Assembly: GCA_000996025.1 (NCBI GenBank)
Contig: LBYF01000002.1
Coordinates: forward strand, 1-42,979
Length of the DNA stretch: 42,979 bases
Reading direction: 5' to 3'
DNA from: Parcubacteria group bacterium GW2011_GWA2_40_14
GTDB taxonomy: Bacteria > Patescibacteriota > Minisyncoccia > Phycocordibacterales > DATDWN01
The notes beneath the pieces were generated by a model. That model was not told where the DNA came from and did not search any database. It saw nothing but the letters and a program-made list of their open reading frames with translations. This document shows positions 24,847 through 32,942 of this stretch, piece after piece. The position numbers and the translations under genes were made by a program. Within the stretch, counting starts at the first letter, position 1; each line of letters opens with the position of its first letter.

Positions 24847-25538
24847 TCCTTTTTTACCTGCTCTAGGGCAGTAAAAGTTCCTATATCAACAAGATAACCT
24901 GACAAATGATAGCCGTACATTTTAATTCCTTTTTCCAAAAGAGAAGGAAAAATATCCTTGCCAAAATCATAATCTCTATCTTCCGGTATATAGGAAAAGA
25001 TTTCTGGTTCAAATATATATATACCGGCATTGACAAGGTTTGTAGTAACTTCTTCTGGTTTGGGTTTTTCTTTAAACCAGAGTATGCACTCTCTTTCATC
25101 TAATCCGACTATTCCCTTCCCGGTTAGATCTTCAAAACGCTTAAGGGCTATAGAAACAATACCCTTTTTTGTATCGTGAAATTTTTCAAAATCTTTTAAA
25201 TCTAAAGAAAAAAAGTTATCACCGTAGATGACAAGACATTTTTCATTCCCGACAAAATCTTTAAAATTTTTGAATCCTCCAGCTGTTCCAGATAATGTTT
25301 TTTCTATTGAATAGCGAATTTTTGCTCCAAACCTTGAACCATCGCCGAAAAAGTCGGTAATAACATCCGGTAAATAAAAAAGGTTGATACCGATGTCACG
25401 AATTCCATTTTCAACTAACCATTCTATGTGATGTTGTAAAAGAGGTTTCCCACCGATTTCCACCATTACTTTTGGTATGGTGTCGGTAATTGGGCGTAAT
25501 CGTGTACCTAAACCTGCGCAAAGAATTACTGCTTTCAT
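24816..25538 (-). CDS. Nucleotidyltransferase (NDP-sugar synthase)
   Basis: A 240-residue sugar-1-phosphate nucleotidyltransferase. AVILCAGLGTRLRPI (3-17) with GLGTRLRP is the nucleotide loop, and IPKVMVEIGGKPLLQH contains the conserved Lys. CLVIYGDNFF holds the metal-binding Asp, and YLVDIGTFTALEQV ends the chain. It is similar in plan to hddC at 21406 but has the standard GTR. It could be a mannose-1-phosphate guanylyltransferase or a glucose-1-phosphate nucleotidyltransferase. The ATG at 25538 (Met8 of a longer open frame) starts at the family's normal position. Confidence 0.85.
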   Translation of the reverse strand: MKAVILCAGLGTRLRPITDTIPKVMVEIGGKPLLQHHIEWLVENGIRDIGINLFYLPDVITDFFGDGSRFGAKIRYSIEKTLSGTAGGFKNFKDFVGNEKCLVIYGDNFFSLDLKDFEKFHDTKKGIVSIALKRFEDLTGKGIVGLDERECILWFKEKPKPEEVTTNLVNAGIYIFEPEIFSYIPEDRDYDFGKDIFPSLLEKGIKMYGYHLSGYLVDIGTFTALEQVKKDYPSIFLPKK

Positions 25539-25643
25539 CCCGTTAGTAGAAAATAGCATCGCTCTCCGAGCAGAATGTTATTTTAAGATTATATGTTGTT
25601 AATTTAGACTTTATCATACTTATCATTTTATGGATTTATCCAA

Positions 25644-25697
25644 TGCTATTTTCACTACGGGATGTACCCTGTAGTGAGCTTTGCTCTACTACCGGGG
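25644..25697. mobile_element. ORF-less miniature of the GIY-YIG element (MITE/REP-like hairpin)
   Basis: The core hairpin is 25667-25697. CCCTGTAGTGA on the left and TCTACTACCGGG on the right are base-for-base the two outer ends of the GIY-YIG element at 13710-14026. They are joined here by only seven bases, forming a stem of about 13 pairs with one bulge and one mismatch. Immediately left, GCTATTTTCACTACGGG (25645-25661) read on the other strand resembles the same left end again, so two facing ends form a second hairpin. The spacer around it (25539-25697) holds no gene. Confidence 0.8.
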
Positions 25698-26627
25698 TCA
25701 TTTTAGTGATTTTTTGTAATATTCTATTGTTTTGACTAATCCATCATGCAGATTAGTTTTTGGTTTCCATCCAACAGATTTGTAAATCATGGATATATCC
25801 GCCACCAGTTTCATTGGGTCCCCCGGTCTTTCTCCTTGGTCTATTATTTCCAGTTTTTTTCCTGTGATTTTAACAATTTCTTCTAGCACATCTCGCATAA
25901 TAACCCCAGAACCTGAACCTATATTGAAAATGTTGCAACCCGGAAGATCCATTACTGCAATATGAGCCTCTGCGATATCTTTTACAAAGACATAATCTCG
26001 AAATTGTTTCCCGCCCCAGTACAATTTTACCGACTTACCTGCAAGGGCTCCTTTAATCCACAGAGGAACTGCGCGAGTAGGGGGTTTTTGCTCATCGTGT
26101 GGACCATAAGCGTTAAAATAACGCAAAGACACACTCTCTATTCCAAAGCTATGATAATAAGCATTGAGTATTGACTCAAATGCTAATTTGCTTGCTCCGT
26201 ACGGTTGCATCGGTTTTTTAATTTGGTCTTCTTTTACAGGAATCTCTTTTGGTTCACCATATACAGAAGCAGATGAGGAAAAAATGATTTTTTTCACGCC
26301 TGCATTACGCATACTTTCAAGCAGTTTGACTCCATTTATCACATTGTTTTCAATATACGAAAGAGGATTATCAAAAGAAAATTTAATAATACTGAATGCG
26401 GCGAAATGCATAACCACATCTACCCCCTCCAAAGCTTTTTCAAGTATTTTTTCATCAACTATAGAAGCTTTATAAAACTTAGCTCTTTTGTCTACAAATT
26501 TTTCATATCCAAAAGATAGGTCATCAATAACCTTGACTGAATGTCCATAATCGCAAAGAAGTTTTACTGTATTTGAGCCAATAAAACCAGCTCCGCCTGT
26601 AACTAAGATTTTCTTTTTAGCCGACAT
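25698..26627 (-). CDS. UDP-glucose 4-epimerase-like SDR
   Basis: A 309-residue extended SDR. TGGAGFIGSN (10-19) binds NAD, SSSASVYG (117-124) holds the catalytic Ser, and YGASK (143-147) is the YxxxK pair. LRYFNAYGPHDE and FRDYVFVKDIAEAH are hallmarks of GalE and related UDP-sugar 4-epimerases. It most likely makes UDP-galactose or UDP-GalNAc/GlcNAc for the glycan. It is distinct in sequence from the epimerase at 15923-16870. The stop lies directly beside the miniature repeat element; the start is 57 bases from the divergent GT2 gene. Confidence 0.88.
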   Translation of the reverse strand: MSAKKKILVTGGAGFIGSNTVKLLCDYGHSVKVIDDLSFGYEKFVDKRAKFYKASIVDEKILEKALEGVDVVMHFAAFSIIKFSFDNPLSYIENNVINGVKLLESMRNAGVKKIIFSSSASVYGEPKEIPVKEDQIKKPMQPYGASKLAFESILNAYYHSFGIESVSLRYFNAYGPHDEQKPPTRAVPLWIKGALAGKSVKLYWGGKQFRDYVFVKDIAEAHIAVMDLPGCNIFNIGSGSGVIMRDVLEEIVKITGKKLEIIDQGERPGDPMKLVADISMIYKSVGWKPKTNLHDGLVKTIEYYKKSLK

Positions 26628-26647
26628 AGGAACACTTTAGCATAACC

Positions 26648-26675
26648 TTGATAAAAATGTCTAAAACTGTATTAT
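26648..26675 (+). promoter_or_regulatory. Promoter for the GT2 gene at 26685
   Basis: TTGATA (26648-26653) and TATTAT (26670-26675) are separated by 16 bases, each one base from consensus. The -10 box ends 9 bases before the ATG at 26685, so the leader would be only a few bases long and initiation near-leaderless. Confidence 0.6.
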
Positions 26676-26684
26676 AGTGAAATA

Positions 26685-27713
26685 ATGAACAAAGAGTCAC
26701 CTTTTGTTAGTGTCATTCTGCCTATTTATAATAGTGAGGAGTATCTCAAAGACTCCATCGGAAGTATCCTGAATCAAACATATAAAAATATTGAGTTGTT
26801 ACTCCTAATTTCCGCTAGAACTAACAGGGAGAGCTTAGATGTAATAAATTCTTTTACTGATGCTCGAATACGACGAATATACCGCACACCAGAAGAAAAC
26901 CTGCCAATAGCTCTAAACAGAGGGATTAGAGAGTCTAAAGGCAAATACATCGCTAGAATGGATGCTGATGATATCAGTATGAGCAATCGTTTGGAAGAGC
27001 AAGTCAATTTTATGGAGAGGCATCAAGATGTGGGGGTAGTTGGCTCTTGGGTCAAAACAATTGGCACTGGCAAAAGTTTTATAAATAAAGCTTTGACAAA
27101 TCCAGAAGACATTCGGGTCAATCTTCTTTTTTACACTTCCATGGTGCATCCATCCACTATGTTTCGCAGGAGTCTCTTAGAAAAATTTAACCTAGAGTAC
27201 GACGGAACATTTGATGAAGTAGAAGATTATGACATGTGGGTACGATGTTCAGTTTGTTTTCCAATAACCAATATAAACAAAGTGCTACTTTTATATCGTA
27301 TACACAAAAACAGTAAGTTCCAAACTCATAGAAAAGAAGTAAGAGATGTAACCTACAAAATCAGATTGAAATTACTGCAAAAGCTGGGTCTTAATCCGAG
27401 TGGAGAAGAGATGATAACTCACAATTCTCTCGATCCGATGGAAGGAGAAAATGTTGATGTCTTTTTAAAAAAAGAAGGAGAGTGGCTGACTAAAATCATA
27501 AAGGCCAATGTAAGAACAAATGTATATGCCAAAGAATCACTTTCCAAAATAATTTATAATCGCTGGTACGCAATATGTGGAGCTAATACAAAAGAAGGAT
27601 TAGTTGTATGGAAGAAATTCATACAGTCTCCATTCTTTCATATAAACAAACCTGGACATATATGGGACTGTATAAAAATGTTTATTAAATGTGTTATAAT
27701 TTTACAAACTTAA
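26685..27713 (+). CDS. GT2 family glycosyltransferase, paralogue of 14880-15926
   Basis: A 342-residue GT-A glycosyltransferase. VSVILPIYNSEEYL starts the donor-binding domain. The variable region that usually reads DDGSxD is altered to LISARTNRES. RMDADD is the DxD-type metal site, FDEVEDYDMWVR holds the catalytic Asp/Glu region, and LLLYRIHKNS a late motif. The C-terminal third resembles that of the 14880 gene, indicating duplication within the locus. It has its own promoter (26648-26675) and converges on the GT4 gene with a 20-base overlap of the coding ends. Donor and acceptor are unknown. Confidence 0.86.
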   Translation: MNKESPFVSVILPIYNSEEYLKDSIGSILNQTYKNIELLLLISARTNRESLDVINSFTDARIRRIYRTPEENLPIALNRGIRESKGKYIARMDADDISMSNRLEEQVNFMERHQDVGVVGSWVKTIGTGKSFINKALTNPEDIRVNLLFYTSMVHPSTMFRRSLLEKFNLEYDGTFDEVEDYDMWVRCSVCFPITNINKVLLLYRIHKNSKFQTHRKEVRDVTYKIRLKLLQKLGLNPSGEEMITHNSLDPMEGENVDVFLKKEGEWLTKIIKANVRTNVYAKESLSKIIYNRWYAICGANTKEGLVVWKKFIQSPFFHINKPGHIWDCIKMFIKCVIILQT

Positions 27714-28806
27714 CTATGTTTTCGGCTCTTTTGTCCCATGTGCATCCAAGAACTTTTAGAAAAGCCTTATCGGCTAATTTTCTGCCAGCTTCTGGATTTT
27801 CATATAAATATGTGATTTTATTGGCTAAATCCTTCGGATTATCTGGTATTGAGGAAATAGCGCAATCAAAAAGCATCTCATCTATAATCGGCAGATTTGA
27901 ATAGACTATAGGTTTCTTGCTAAACATATATTCATAGACTTTCATCGGAAAACCGTACTCTCTGAAATGTGGCTTATCAGGATATGGAATAACAAGCATA
28001 TCCATGGCCTGCTCAAAAGCCGGTACTTCATGCGCCTTTACCGCCTTAAGAAAAAAGGCTCTGTCAGAGACACCCAGATTTTCTGCTATAGCTTGGTTTT
28101 CTTCTATTTCTTTTTTATCCATCGCTCCTACAAAAATCATTTTTATATTTTTATCCGATATATAAGTCAAAGCTGCAGTCATAGTGCCCACTCCTTTCTC
28201 CATACCCATAGTTTTATAAAAACCGACATAGCCAACCAATGTTCCATCTAGAGGAAATCCTAAACGTTTGCGCAAATCCTTTATTGTCTCGGAGGTATGT
28301 TTAAACATTTCCACATCTACCCCTCCATATGAAACCAAAACTTTATGGCTGTTAATACCAGATGCACGAACGATTGAGTCTTTTATTTTTTTTGTGGTTG
28401 AAACCAAATAGTCGCTATTTTTAGCAATAAAATTATCTCGCCAATCCTCAAACAACTGATGCCAATCAGAAAAAACTTTGTAACGAAATCTTAAGACTTT
28501 TCGCCAGAAAATAAGTGTGACGGAGAGATATGGGTCATTTGAAAATAAAACGGTCTCTTTTGTATTGTATTTCTTGGCCAGAATAAAATAAGGCAGATAG
28601 AAAAAATAAAAAACTGACCGTAAAGAAGCCCATGAGTTTATGGAAATTACATTGGTATTTCCAAAGTTATCTCCCAGAGGTCCGGCTATAACAAATGTAA
28701 AGTCGCCTGCCAAAACTCGGTTAAAAGCCGTAGCCATAGATTTCATATATATATAGACAGGTCTGGCTGACGGATATTTATATGATGTTAAAAATATAAA
28801 TCTCAT
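27694..28806 (-). CDS. GT4 family glycosyltransferase
   Basis: A 370-residue GT-B fold enzyme with a short N-terminal lobe (ILTSYKYP-like start, MRFIFLTSYKYPSARPV) and a clear GT4 C-terminal lobe. VGYVGFYKTMGMEKG opens the donor domain. FREYGFPMKVYEYMFSKKP with LPIIDE gives the EX7E-like nucleotide-sugar site. It shares MGMEKG, PMK(V/I)(Y/F)EYM and WDKRAE with the N-terminal half of the fusion protein at 33664-35901, so the two are related. The start codon is one base from palindrome copy 4, leaving no room for a Shine-Dalgarno sequence. Confidence 0.87.
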   Translation of the reverse strand: MRFIFLTSYKYPSARPVYIYMKSMATAFNRVLAGDFTFVIAGPLGDNFGNTNVISINSWASLRSVFYFFYLPYFILAKKYNTKETVLFSNDPYLSVTLIFWRKVLRFRYKVFSDWHQLFEDWRDNFIAKNSDYLVSTTKKIKDSIVRASGINSHKVLVSYGGVDVEMFKHTSETIKDLRKRLGFPLDGTLVGYVGFYKTMGMEKGVGTMTAALTYISDKNIKMIFVGAMDKKEIEENQAIAENLGVSDRAFFLKAVKAHEVPAFEQAMDMLVIPYPDKPHFREYGFPMKVYEYMFSKKPIVYSNLPIIDEMLFDCAISSIPDNPKDLANKITYLYENPEAGRKLADKAFLKVLGCTWDKRAENIVKFVKL

Positions 28807-28807
28807 A

Positions 28808-28902
28808 ATACGAAATAACGAATAAAAACACGAATAGCTACAAATAATATCACAGAAAGTCCCTTTTCGTAGCTATTCGTGGACTCATTCGTTACTTCGT
28901 AT
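28808..28902. repeat. ACGAAT-type long palindrome, copy 4
   Basis: A 95-base imperfect inverted repeat running from ATACGAAATAACGAAT to CGTTACTTCGTAT, with AGCTAC(A/G)AAT words in both arms. The centre (about 28848-28864) is not ACGAAT-like. It separates two divergent genes: the left end is one base from the GT4 start (28806, minus) and the right end is 43 bases before the SDR start at 28946. Confidence 0.88.
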
Positions 28903-28926
28903 TATATTATACAAAAAAGGGACTTT
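28857..28926. repeat. Secondary inverted repeat overlapping palindrome copy 4
   Basis: AAAGTCCCTTTT (28857-28868) and its exact reverse complement AAAAGGGACTTT (28915-28926) face each other across 46 bases. One arm lies in the centre of palindrome copy 4 and the other just outside its right end. Pairing of these arms would compete with the palindrome hairpin, giving two alternative folds upstream of the SDR gene. Confidence 0.65.
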
Positions 28927-28945
28927 ATGGTAAGGTAAAATACAC

Positions 28946-29842
28946 ATGACCAAGAAAAAACAAAAAAAGAATGGTGTCAGAAAGATTGATGTAAAAAAGG
29001 ATAGGTTTCTGGTGACTGGTGGAACAGGTTCTTTGGGAAGACATATTATAAAGAAACTTCTAAACCTTGGAGCAAAAAATATTATATCTATTAGTAGAAA
29101 TGAGGACTTAATAAAACAAGCTGAACTGGAAATTAATTCCCCTTATGTCAAATTCAAAATAGGAAATATTTCGGATGAAGAGATGATAAAAAACCTTATG
29201 GAAAGGGTGGATGTTGTCTTTCACACCGCCGCCATAAAGCACGTTTCTTTGGCTGAACAGAATCCGCGAGAAGCATACCGCGCAAATATATCTGGTCTAC
29301 TTAACATATTGAACGCAAGTTCTTCTCTAAAACGCTTCGTTCACACCTCCTCTGATAAAGCCATTGGTGTTATGAATTGCTACGGAGCAACGAAACTTTT
29401 GGGAGAATACTTGGTTCGAGAAAGTAATGAATTGTATAATGACGACTCATATCTAGTTATTCGTTGTCCAAACTTTTTGGGTTCTCGCGGTTCTGTTCTG
29501 GATATGTGGAAAAAACAATTGGCAAATGCTAATAAAATAAAAATAAGCGACCCGGATATGACCAGATATTTTATCACCCTTCCGAATGCAACCGAATTTA
29601 TAGTAGATATGGGTCTTACAGATAAACCAGATGCCAAAAAAATATATTATCCTTTAAAATATACAAAAAAATTCAGACTGGAAGACTTAGCTAAGGCATT
29701 CTTAAAAGTCCACGGCAATAAAACTTCATCAATTCAAATCACTGGCGCCACACCCGGAGAAAAGAAACACGAGGATTATATCTCTGACGTGTCTTTAACT
29801 CCAATAAGCGAGCTGGTCTCCATGATAGACCAATTGGTATAA
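28946..29842 (+). CDS. Polysaccharide biosynthesis SDR (PseB/CapD/WbpM-like)
   Basis: A 298-residue soluble SDR of the UDP-GlcNAc 4,6-dehydratase (inverting PseB) and C5-epimerase (CapE) group. TGGTGSLG (24-31) binds NAD(P). AAIKHV (95-100) and TSSDKA (134-139) are signatures of this group, and YGATK (146-150) is YxxxK, preceded by the usual Asn/Cys. MTRYFITLP is also characteristic. It likely starts a UDP-linked 6-deoxy-amino sugar branch (UDP-FucNAc or UDP-QuiNAc type). Which reaction it performs cannot be fixed, as later pathway enzymes such as CapF/CapG are not seen. TAAAAT at 28936-28941 is a weak -10 candidate. Confidence 0.87.
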   Translation: MTKKKQKKNGVRKIDVKKDRFLVTGGTGSLGRHIIKKLLNLGAKNIISISRNEDLIKQAELEINSPYVKFKIGNISDEEMIKNLMERVDVVFHTAAIKHVSLAEQNPREAYRANISGLLNILNASSSLKRFVHTSSDKAIGVMNCYGATKLLGEYLVRESNELYNDDSYLVIRCPNFLGSRGSVLDMWKKQLANANKIKISDPDMTRYFITLPNATEFIVDMGLTDKPDAKKIYYPLKYTKKFRLEDLAKAFLKVHGNKTSSIQITGATPGEKKHEDYISDVSLTPISELVSMIDQLV

Positions 29843-29846
29843 ATCC

Positions 29847-29874
29847 TTGTATAAAATGTCAAAAAATGTATCAT
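29847..29874 (+). promoter_or_regulatory. Promoter for the radical SAM gene
   Basis: TTGTAT (29847-29852) and TATCAT (29869-29874) are separated by 16 bases. They are followed by the strong Shine-Dalgarno sequence AAGGGAG (29901-29907), five bases before the ATG at 29913. This ordinary leader contrasts with the leaderless or Shine-Dalgarno-free starts common in the rest of the window. Confidence 0.5.
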
Positions 29875-29912
29875 ATGTTCAGAAGTTCTTAGAAATATAG
29901 AAGGGAGTTTGT

Positions 29913-31394
29913 ATGAGAGTTTGTCTGAATGTTCCACCTTCTTTGATACTTTCTGATGAGAGATTGATGATGCATCTCGGCATCCTAAAAGTCGGAAGTG
30001 TATTGAAAGAAAAAGGAATTCCCGTGGATCATTTAGATCTCTCGGGAGTAAAAAACTACACAGCTGTGATAAAAACCTATATCGCCGATAATGATACACT
30101 CATTTTCGGCATTACCGCAACCAGTCCGCAAATCCCCGCTTCTGTTGCGCTGGTCAAAGCAATTAAGGAAAAGAGACCGGAGGCCAAGGTTATCTTGGGT
30201 GGATCTCACGTCACCTTAGTCAATGCCGCCTTTCGCAAAGAAGTTGCCAAAGGAATTTCCGGAAGAGCGACTCGTGCCTTTCAAAAACTGGATGGGTTGT
30301 TTGACACCATGATTGCCGGTGATGGAGAGCTTGCAATGCTTCATGCTTTGGAAAATCCAAATCTGAAGTTTATTGATGCAGACGATCCAAAGTCAGATCT
30401 TTTTCTCAATTCTACCTCGCTTAATGCGCTACCGTGGCCAGCAAGAGACCTTGTCGATGTTCCAAGCTACAAATACACGATCGATGGAATACGCGCCATC
30501 ACTATGATTCTACAGCTTGGATGTCCATTTGGTTGTGGTTTTTGCGGAGGCAGAGAATCACCATTCCTTCGCAGAGTCAGGTTGCGGGACACAGAAAATG
30601 CCATCGCCGAAATGCGACACATCTATGAGACATATGGTCTAAGAGGTATCATGTTTTACGACGATGAACTCAATGTTAACCCGCAAATGATTCCCTTGAT
30701 GCACGGCATCGCTAGACTCGGAAAGGAGCTCGGAATAGAGTGGAAGTTGCGAGGGTTTGTAAAATCTGAACTCTTTACAGCAGAACAAGCTTCGGTAATG
30801 TACGAGGCGGGATTCAGAGAAATCCTCATCGGCTTTGAGTCTGGTTCACCCCTCATCCTGAAAAATATTAACAAACGGGCAACAAAAGAAGACAACACAA
30901 GATGCGTTGAGCTCGCTCGAGACGCCGGTTTGCGTGTAAAAGCTCTGATGTCCATGGGGCATCCCGGGGAGAGTGAACAAACCGTGAGAGAGACTGAAGA
31001 ATGGATTCTGGCAATGAAGCCAGACTCATTTGACTTGACTCGTATCACAGTTTATCCAGGCACTCCGTATTTTGACCACGCTGTGCCGCATGCAACCCAA
31101 GATGGTGTCTGGATATACACCATAAACGGCTCCAATCTCTACTCTCGCGAAGTAGACTTCACGACAAACTTCCTCTACTACAAAGGTGATCGAGGTGATC
31201 GGATGGGTCTCAACCAATTTTTCACTTTTACTGACTTCTTGTCAGCAGAAGACCTGGGTCAACTCAGGACAGAAACTGAAACTCGACTGAGAGAAAAACT
31301 AGGACAACCATTCCAAGATGATGCTCCAGCTATCCAGTTTGAGCATTCTATGGGTATGGGTCTGCCAGAACACATCTTACGAAGTTCTAGCTAA
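29913..31394 (+). CDS. B12-binding-domain radical SAM protein
   Basis: A 493-residue protein with an N-terminal cobalamin-binding-like Rossmann domain (about 1-160: IFGITATSP, VILGGSHVT, AGDGE) and a radical SAM barrel. The barrel has the cluster motif CPFGCGFC (204-211; Cys204, 208 and 211). FYDDELNVN, GFESGS and GHPGES are typical of this family, which includes methylases and cyclases; the substrate is unknown. The DxHxxG His ligand is not evident. The gene has its own promoter, Shine-Dalgarno sequence and terminator, and visibly higher GC than its neighbours (31 of 60 G/C at 30541-30600 versus 19 of 60 at 8041-8100). It is a candidate for recent acquisition. Confidence 0.9.
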   Translation: MRVCLNVPPSLILSDERLMMHLGILKVGSVLKEKGIPVDHLDLSGVKNYTAVIKTYIADNDTLIFGITATSPQIPASVALVKAIKEKRPEAKVILGGSHVTLVNAAFRKEVAKGISGRATRAFQKLDGLFDTMIAGDGELAMLHALENPNLKFIDADDPKSDLFLNSTSLNALPWPARDLVDVPSYKYTIDGIRAITMILQLGCPFGCGFCGGRESPFLRRVRLRDTENAIAEMRHIYETYGLRGIMFYDDELNVNPQMIPLMHGIARLGKELGIEWKLRGFVKSELFTAEQASVMYEAGFREILIGFESGSPLILKNINKRATKEDNTRCVELARDAGLRVKALMSMGHPGESEQTVRETEEWILAMKPDSFDLTRITVYPGTPYFDHAVPHATQDGVWIYTINGSNLYSREVDFTTNFLYYKGDRGDRMGLNQFFTFTDFLSAEDLGQLRTETETRLREKLGQPFQDDAPAIQFEHSMGMGLPEHILRSSS

Positions 31395-31430
31395 AAGGGC
31401 TGGGGAATTCCCCATGCCCTTTCTTTTTTA
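31394..31430 (+). terminator. Intrinsic terminator after the radical SAM gene
   Basis: AAAGGGC (31394-31400) pairs with GCCCTTT (31416-31422). Inside, TGGGG and CCCCA pair around an AATT loop. The result is about 12 pairs with one bulged T, followed by CTTTTTTATTT. It begins on the last base of the stop codon and terminates plus-strand transcription before the convergent Nudix gene. Confidence 0.85.
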
Positions 31431-32039
31431 TTTATATTTTATTTTATAATTTAGGCGTCTTGCAAGATCATACACTTGATATCTGGCTAGAGTGTATGTG
31501 ATTAAAGTTGGATTAGTCAAAGCTTTTGCTAATGGTACAACAACAATTTCAGTAAATTCTTTTTCACTCATTAAACCATGGCTTTGTTTACGCAAATGTG
31601 ACAACATCTTTAAACTATCAATTTTTAAATCAACGATTCCCAAGTGAACGACCTGGTCGCAAAAAGATGGTGCATGATGTTGTTTACCAGCTATAACAAT
31701 GGAAGAGGGGGTAACATTAATGCCTGACTCTTCTAATAGTTCTCTGGCCATTTCGTGCTTGACTTTTTTACCTTCTTTAGTTAATCCACCAGGTGCTTCT
31801 AAACAAAGTGAATCAACAGCAGGACGATGCTGACGGATTAAAACCACATACCAATCCTTTTTTAATTTATCGTAAAAATATGGCAATACACTGACAGCTG
31901 GACCTGTTTCAAAAACATGTCGTACAAACTTATATCGAGAACCATTTTTCATCTTCACTTCAGCTGTTCTTCGTGTAAAACGAAAAATATTATGAAATTT
32001 TTTCGAGATTGCCTCAATTTTTATTACTTTGCCTTTCAT
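31428..32039 (-). CDS. Nudix hydrolase (NDP-sugar pyrophosphatase-like)
   Basis: A 203-residue Nudix protein. The box runs from G85 to I107, with REL LEESGI at residues 99-107. The first conserved Glu of the G-x5-E pattern is replaced by Lys91, while the metal-binding Glu residues (100, 103, 104) are kept. VSVLPYFYD, VLIRQHRP and CLEAPGG resemble ADP-ribose/NDP-sugar pyrophosphatases. It may recycle or limit nucleotide sugars. It lies 4 bases downstream of galU in a three-gene operon (GT2, GalU, Nudix). Substrate is not certain. Confidence 0.85.
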   Translation of the reverse strand: MKGKVIKIEAISKKFHNIFRFTRRTAEVKMKNGSRYKFVRHVFETGPAVSVLPYFYDKLKKDWYVVLIRQHRPAVDSLCLEAPGGLTKEGKKVKHEMARELLEESGINVTPSSIVIAGKQHHAPSFCDQVVHLGIVDLKIDSLKMLSHLRKQSHGLMSEKEFTEIVVVPLAKALTNPTLITYTLARYQVYDLARRLNYKIKYK

Positions 32040-32043
32040 ATAA

Positions 32044-32937
32044 TTATAATTTTAGGGATTTAATGAACTTCTTTAGGGGTTTGGCAAATTTTGGATGTGT
32101 TATTCCAAAATTTATTGTGGCTCTTATAAAATCAAGCTTGTTGCCCGTATCTTGAATTTTTCCTTTGCATTCATAGGCGTACATTTCATGTGTATGAGAA
32201 TATACTTTTAACGCGTCTGCCAATTTTACTTCTCCATTTGTATGATTTTTTACCAGATTTTCCAGAATGGAGAAGAATTCTGGTGTTAAAATATACTTAC
32301 CGGTCAAAATCAGCCTACTGGGAGCCAAAGCCGGCCCAGGCTTTTCTATGATGTCAACGACTTGATGAAGTCTGCCTTTTGATTTTTTCGGTTTGATAAC
32401 GCCAAACCGTGAAGTGGCCTCCAAGGGAACTTTCTCGACAGAAACAACCGGAACATTTTTTTCTTCGTACACTTCCATAAGCTGTTGTATAAACGGATGG
32501 TCGTCAAAACCCAAAAGATCCCCCATGCTTACCACAAACGCTTCATTTGATTTTATAAAGGGACGGGCAAATAAAATAGAATGACCGTCTCCCAAAGTGC
32601 TTTGCTTTTTAATATAACGAAATTTAATTTTCTTGATGAGCTCGTGAAGTTTTATGAGATCCTCTGGGGCATCATCAGGTTTTGAAAAGGCTTTTTCTAA
32701 ATATGCATCCTGATATTTTGGAGAAAAATATTTTTGTATGCTGTCCTTGCTCTGATTTAAAATAAAAATTATCTCTTTTATACCAGACTCTACAGCCTCT
32801 TCCACTAAGTATTGAAGTATGGGCTTATCTACCAGATGAGTCAGCTCCTTTGGGTAAGCTGTAGAAGACGGGGCAAACCTTGTGCCCAAGCCAGCCAATG
32901 GAACAATTAATTTAGTAATAGGATGTTTTGAAGCCAT
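32044..32937 (-). CDS. galU: UTP-glucose-1-phosphate uridylyltransferase
   Basis: A protein of about 297 residues from the ATG at 32937. LIVPLAGLGTRFAPSS (10-25) and YPKELTHLVDKPILQY (28-43) are the GalU nucleotide loop and substrate Lys region. VEEAVESGIKEIIFI and VSMGDLLGF with the metal-site Asp follow in the expected order. GalU makes UDP-glucose, which feeds the epimerases and other UDP-sugar enzymes of this locus. The usual GTRFLPATK reads GTRFAPSST, slightly off consensus. An open frame continues upstream to 33000 but overlaps the GT2 gene; the chosen start lies 5 bases after that gene's stop. Confidence 0.9.
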   Translation of the reverse strand: MASKHPITKLIVPLAGLGTRFAPSSTAYPKELTHLVDKPILQYLVEEAVESGIKEIIFILNQSKDSIQKYFSPKYQDAYLEKAFSKPDDAPEDLIKLHELIKKIKFRYIKKQSTLGDGHSILFARPFIKSNEAFVVSMGDLLGFDDHPFIQQLMEVYEEKNVPVVSVEKVPLEATSRFGVIKPKKSKGRLHQVVDIIEKPGPALAPSRLILTGKYILTPEFFSILENLVKNHTNGEVKLADALKVYSHTHEMYAYECKGKIQDTGNKLDFIRATINFGITHPKFAKPLKKFIKSLKL

Positions 32938-32942
32938 TACTT

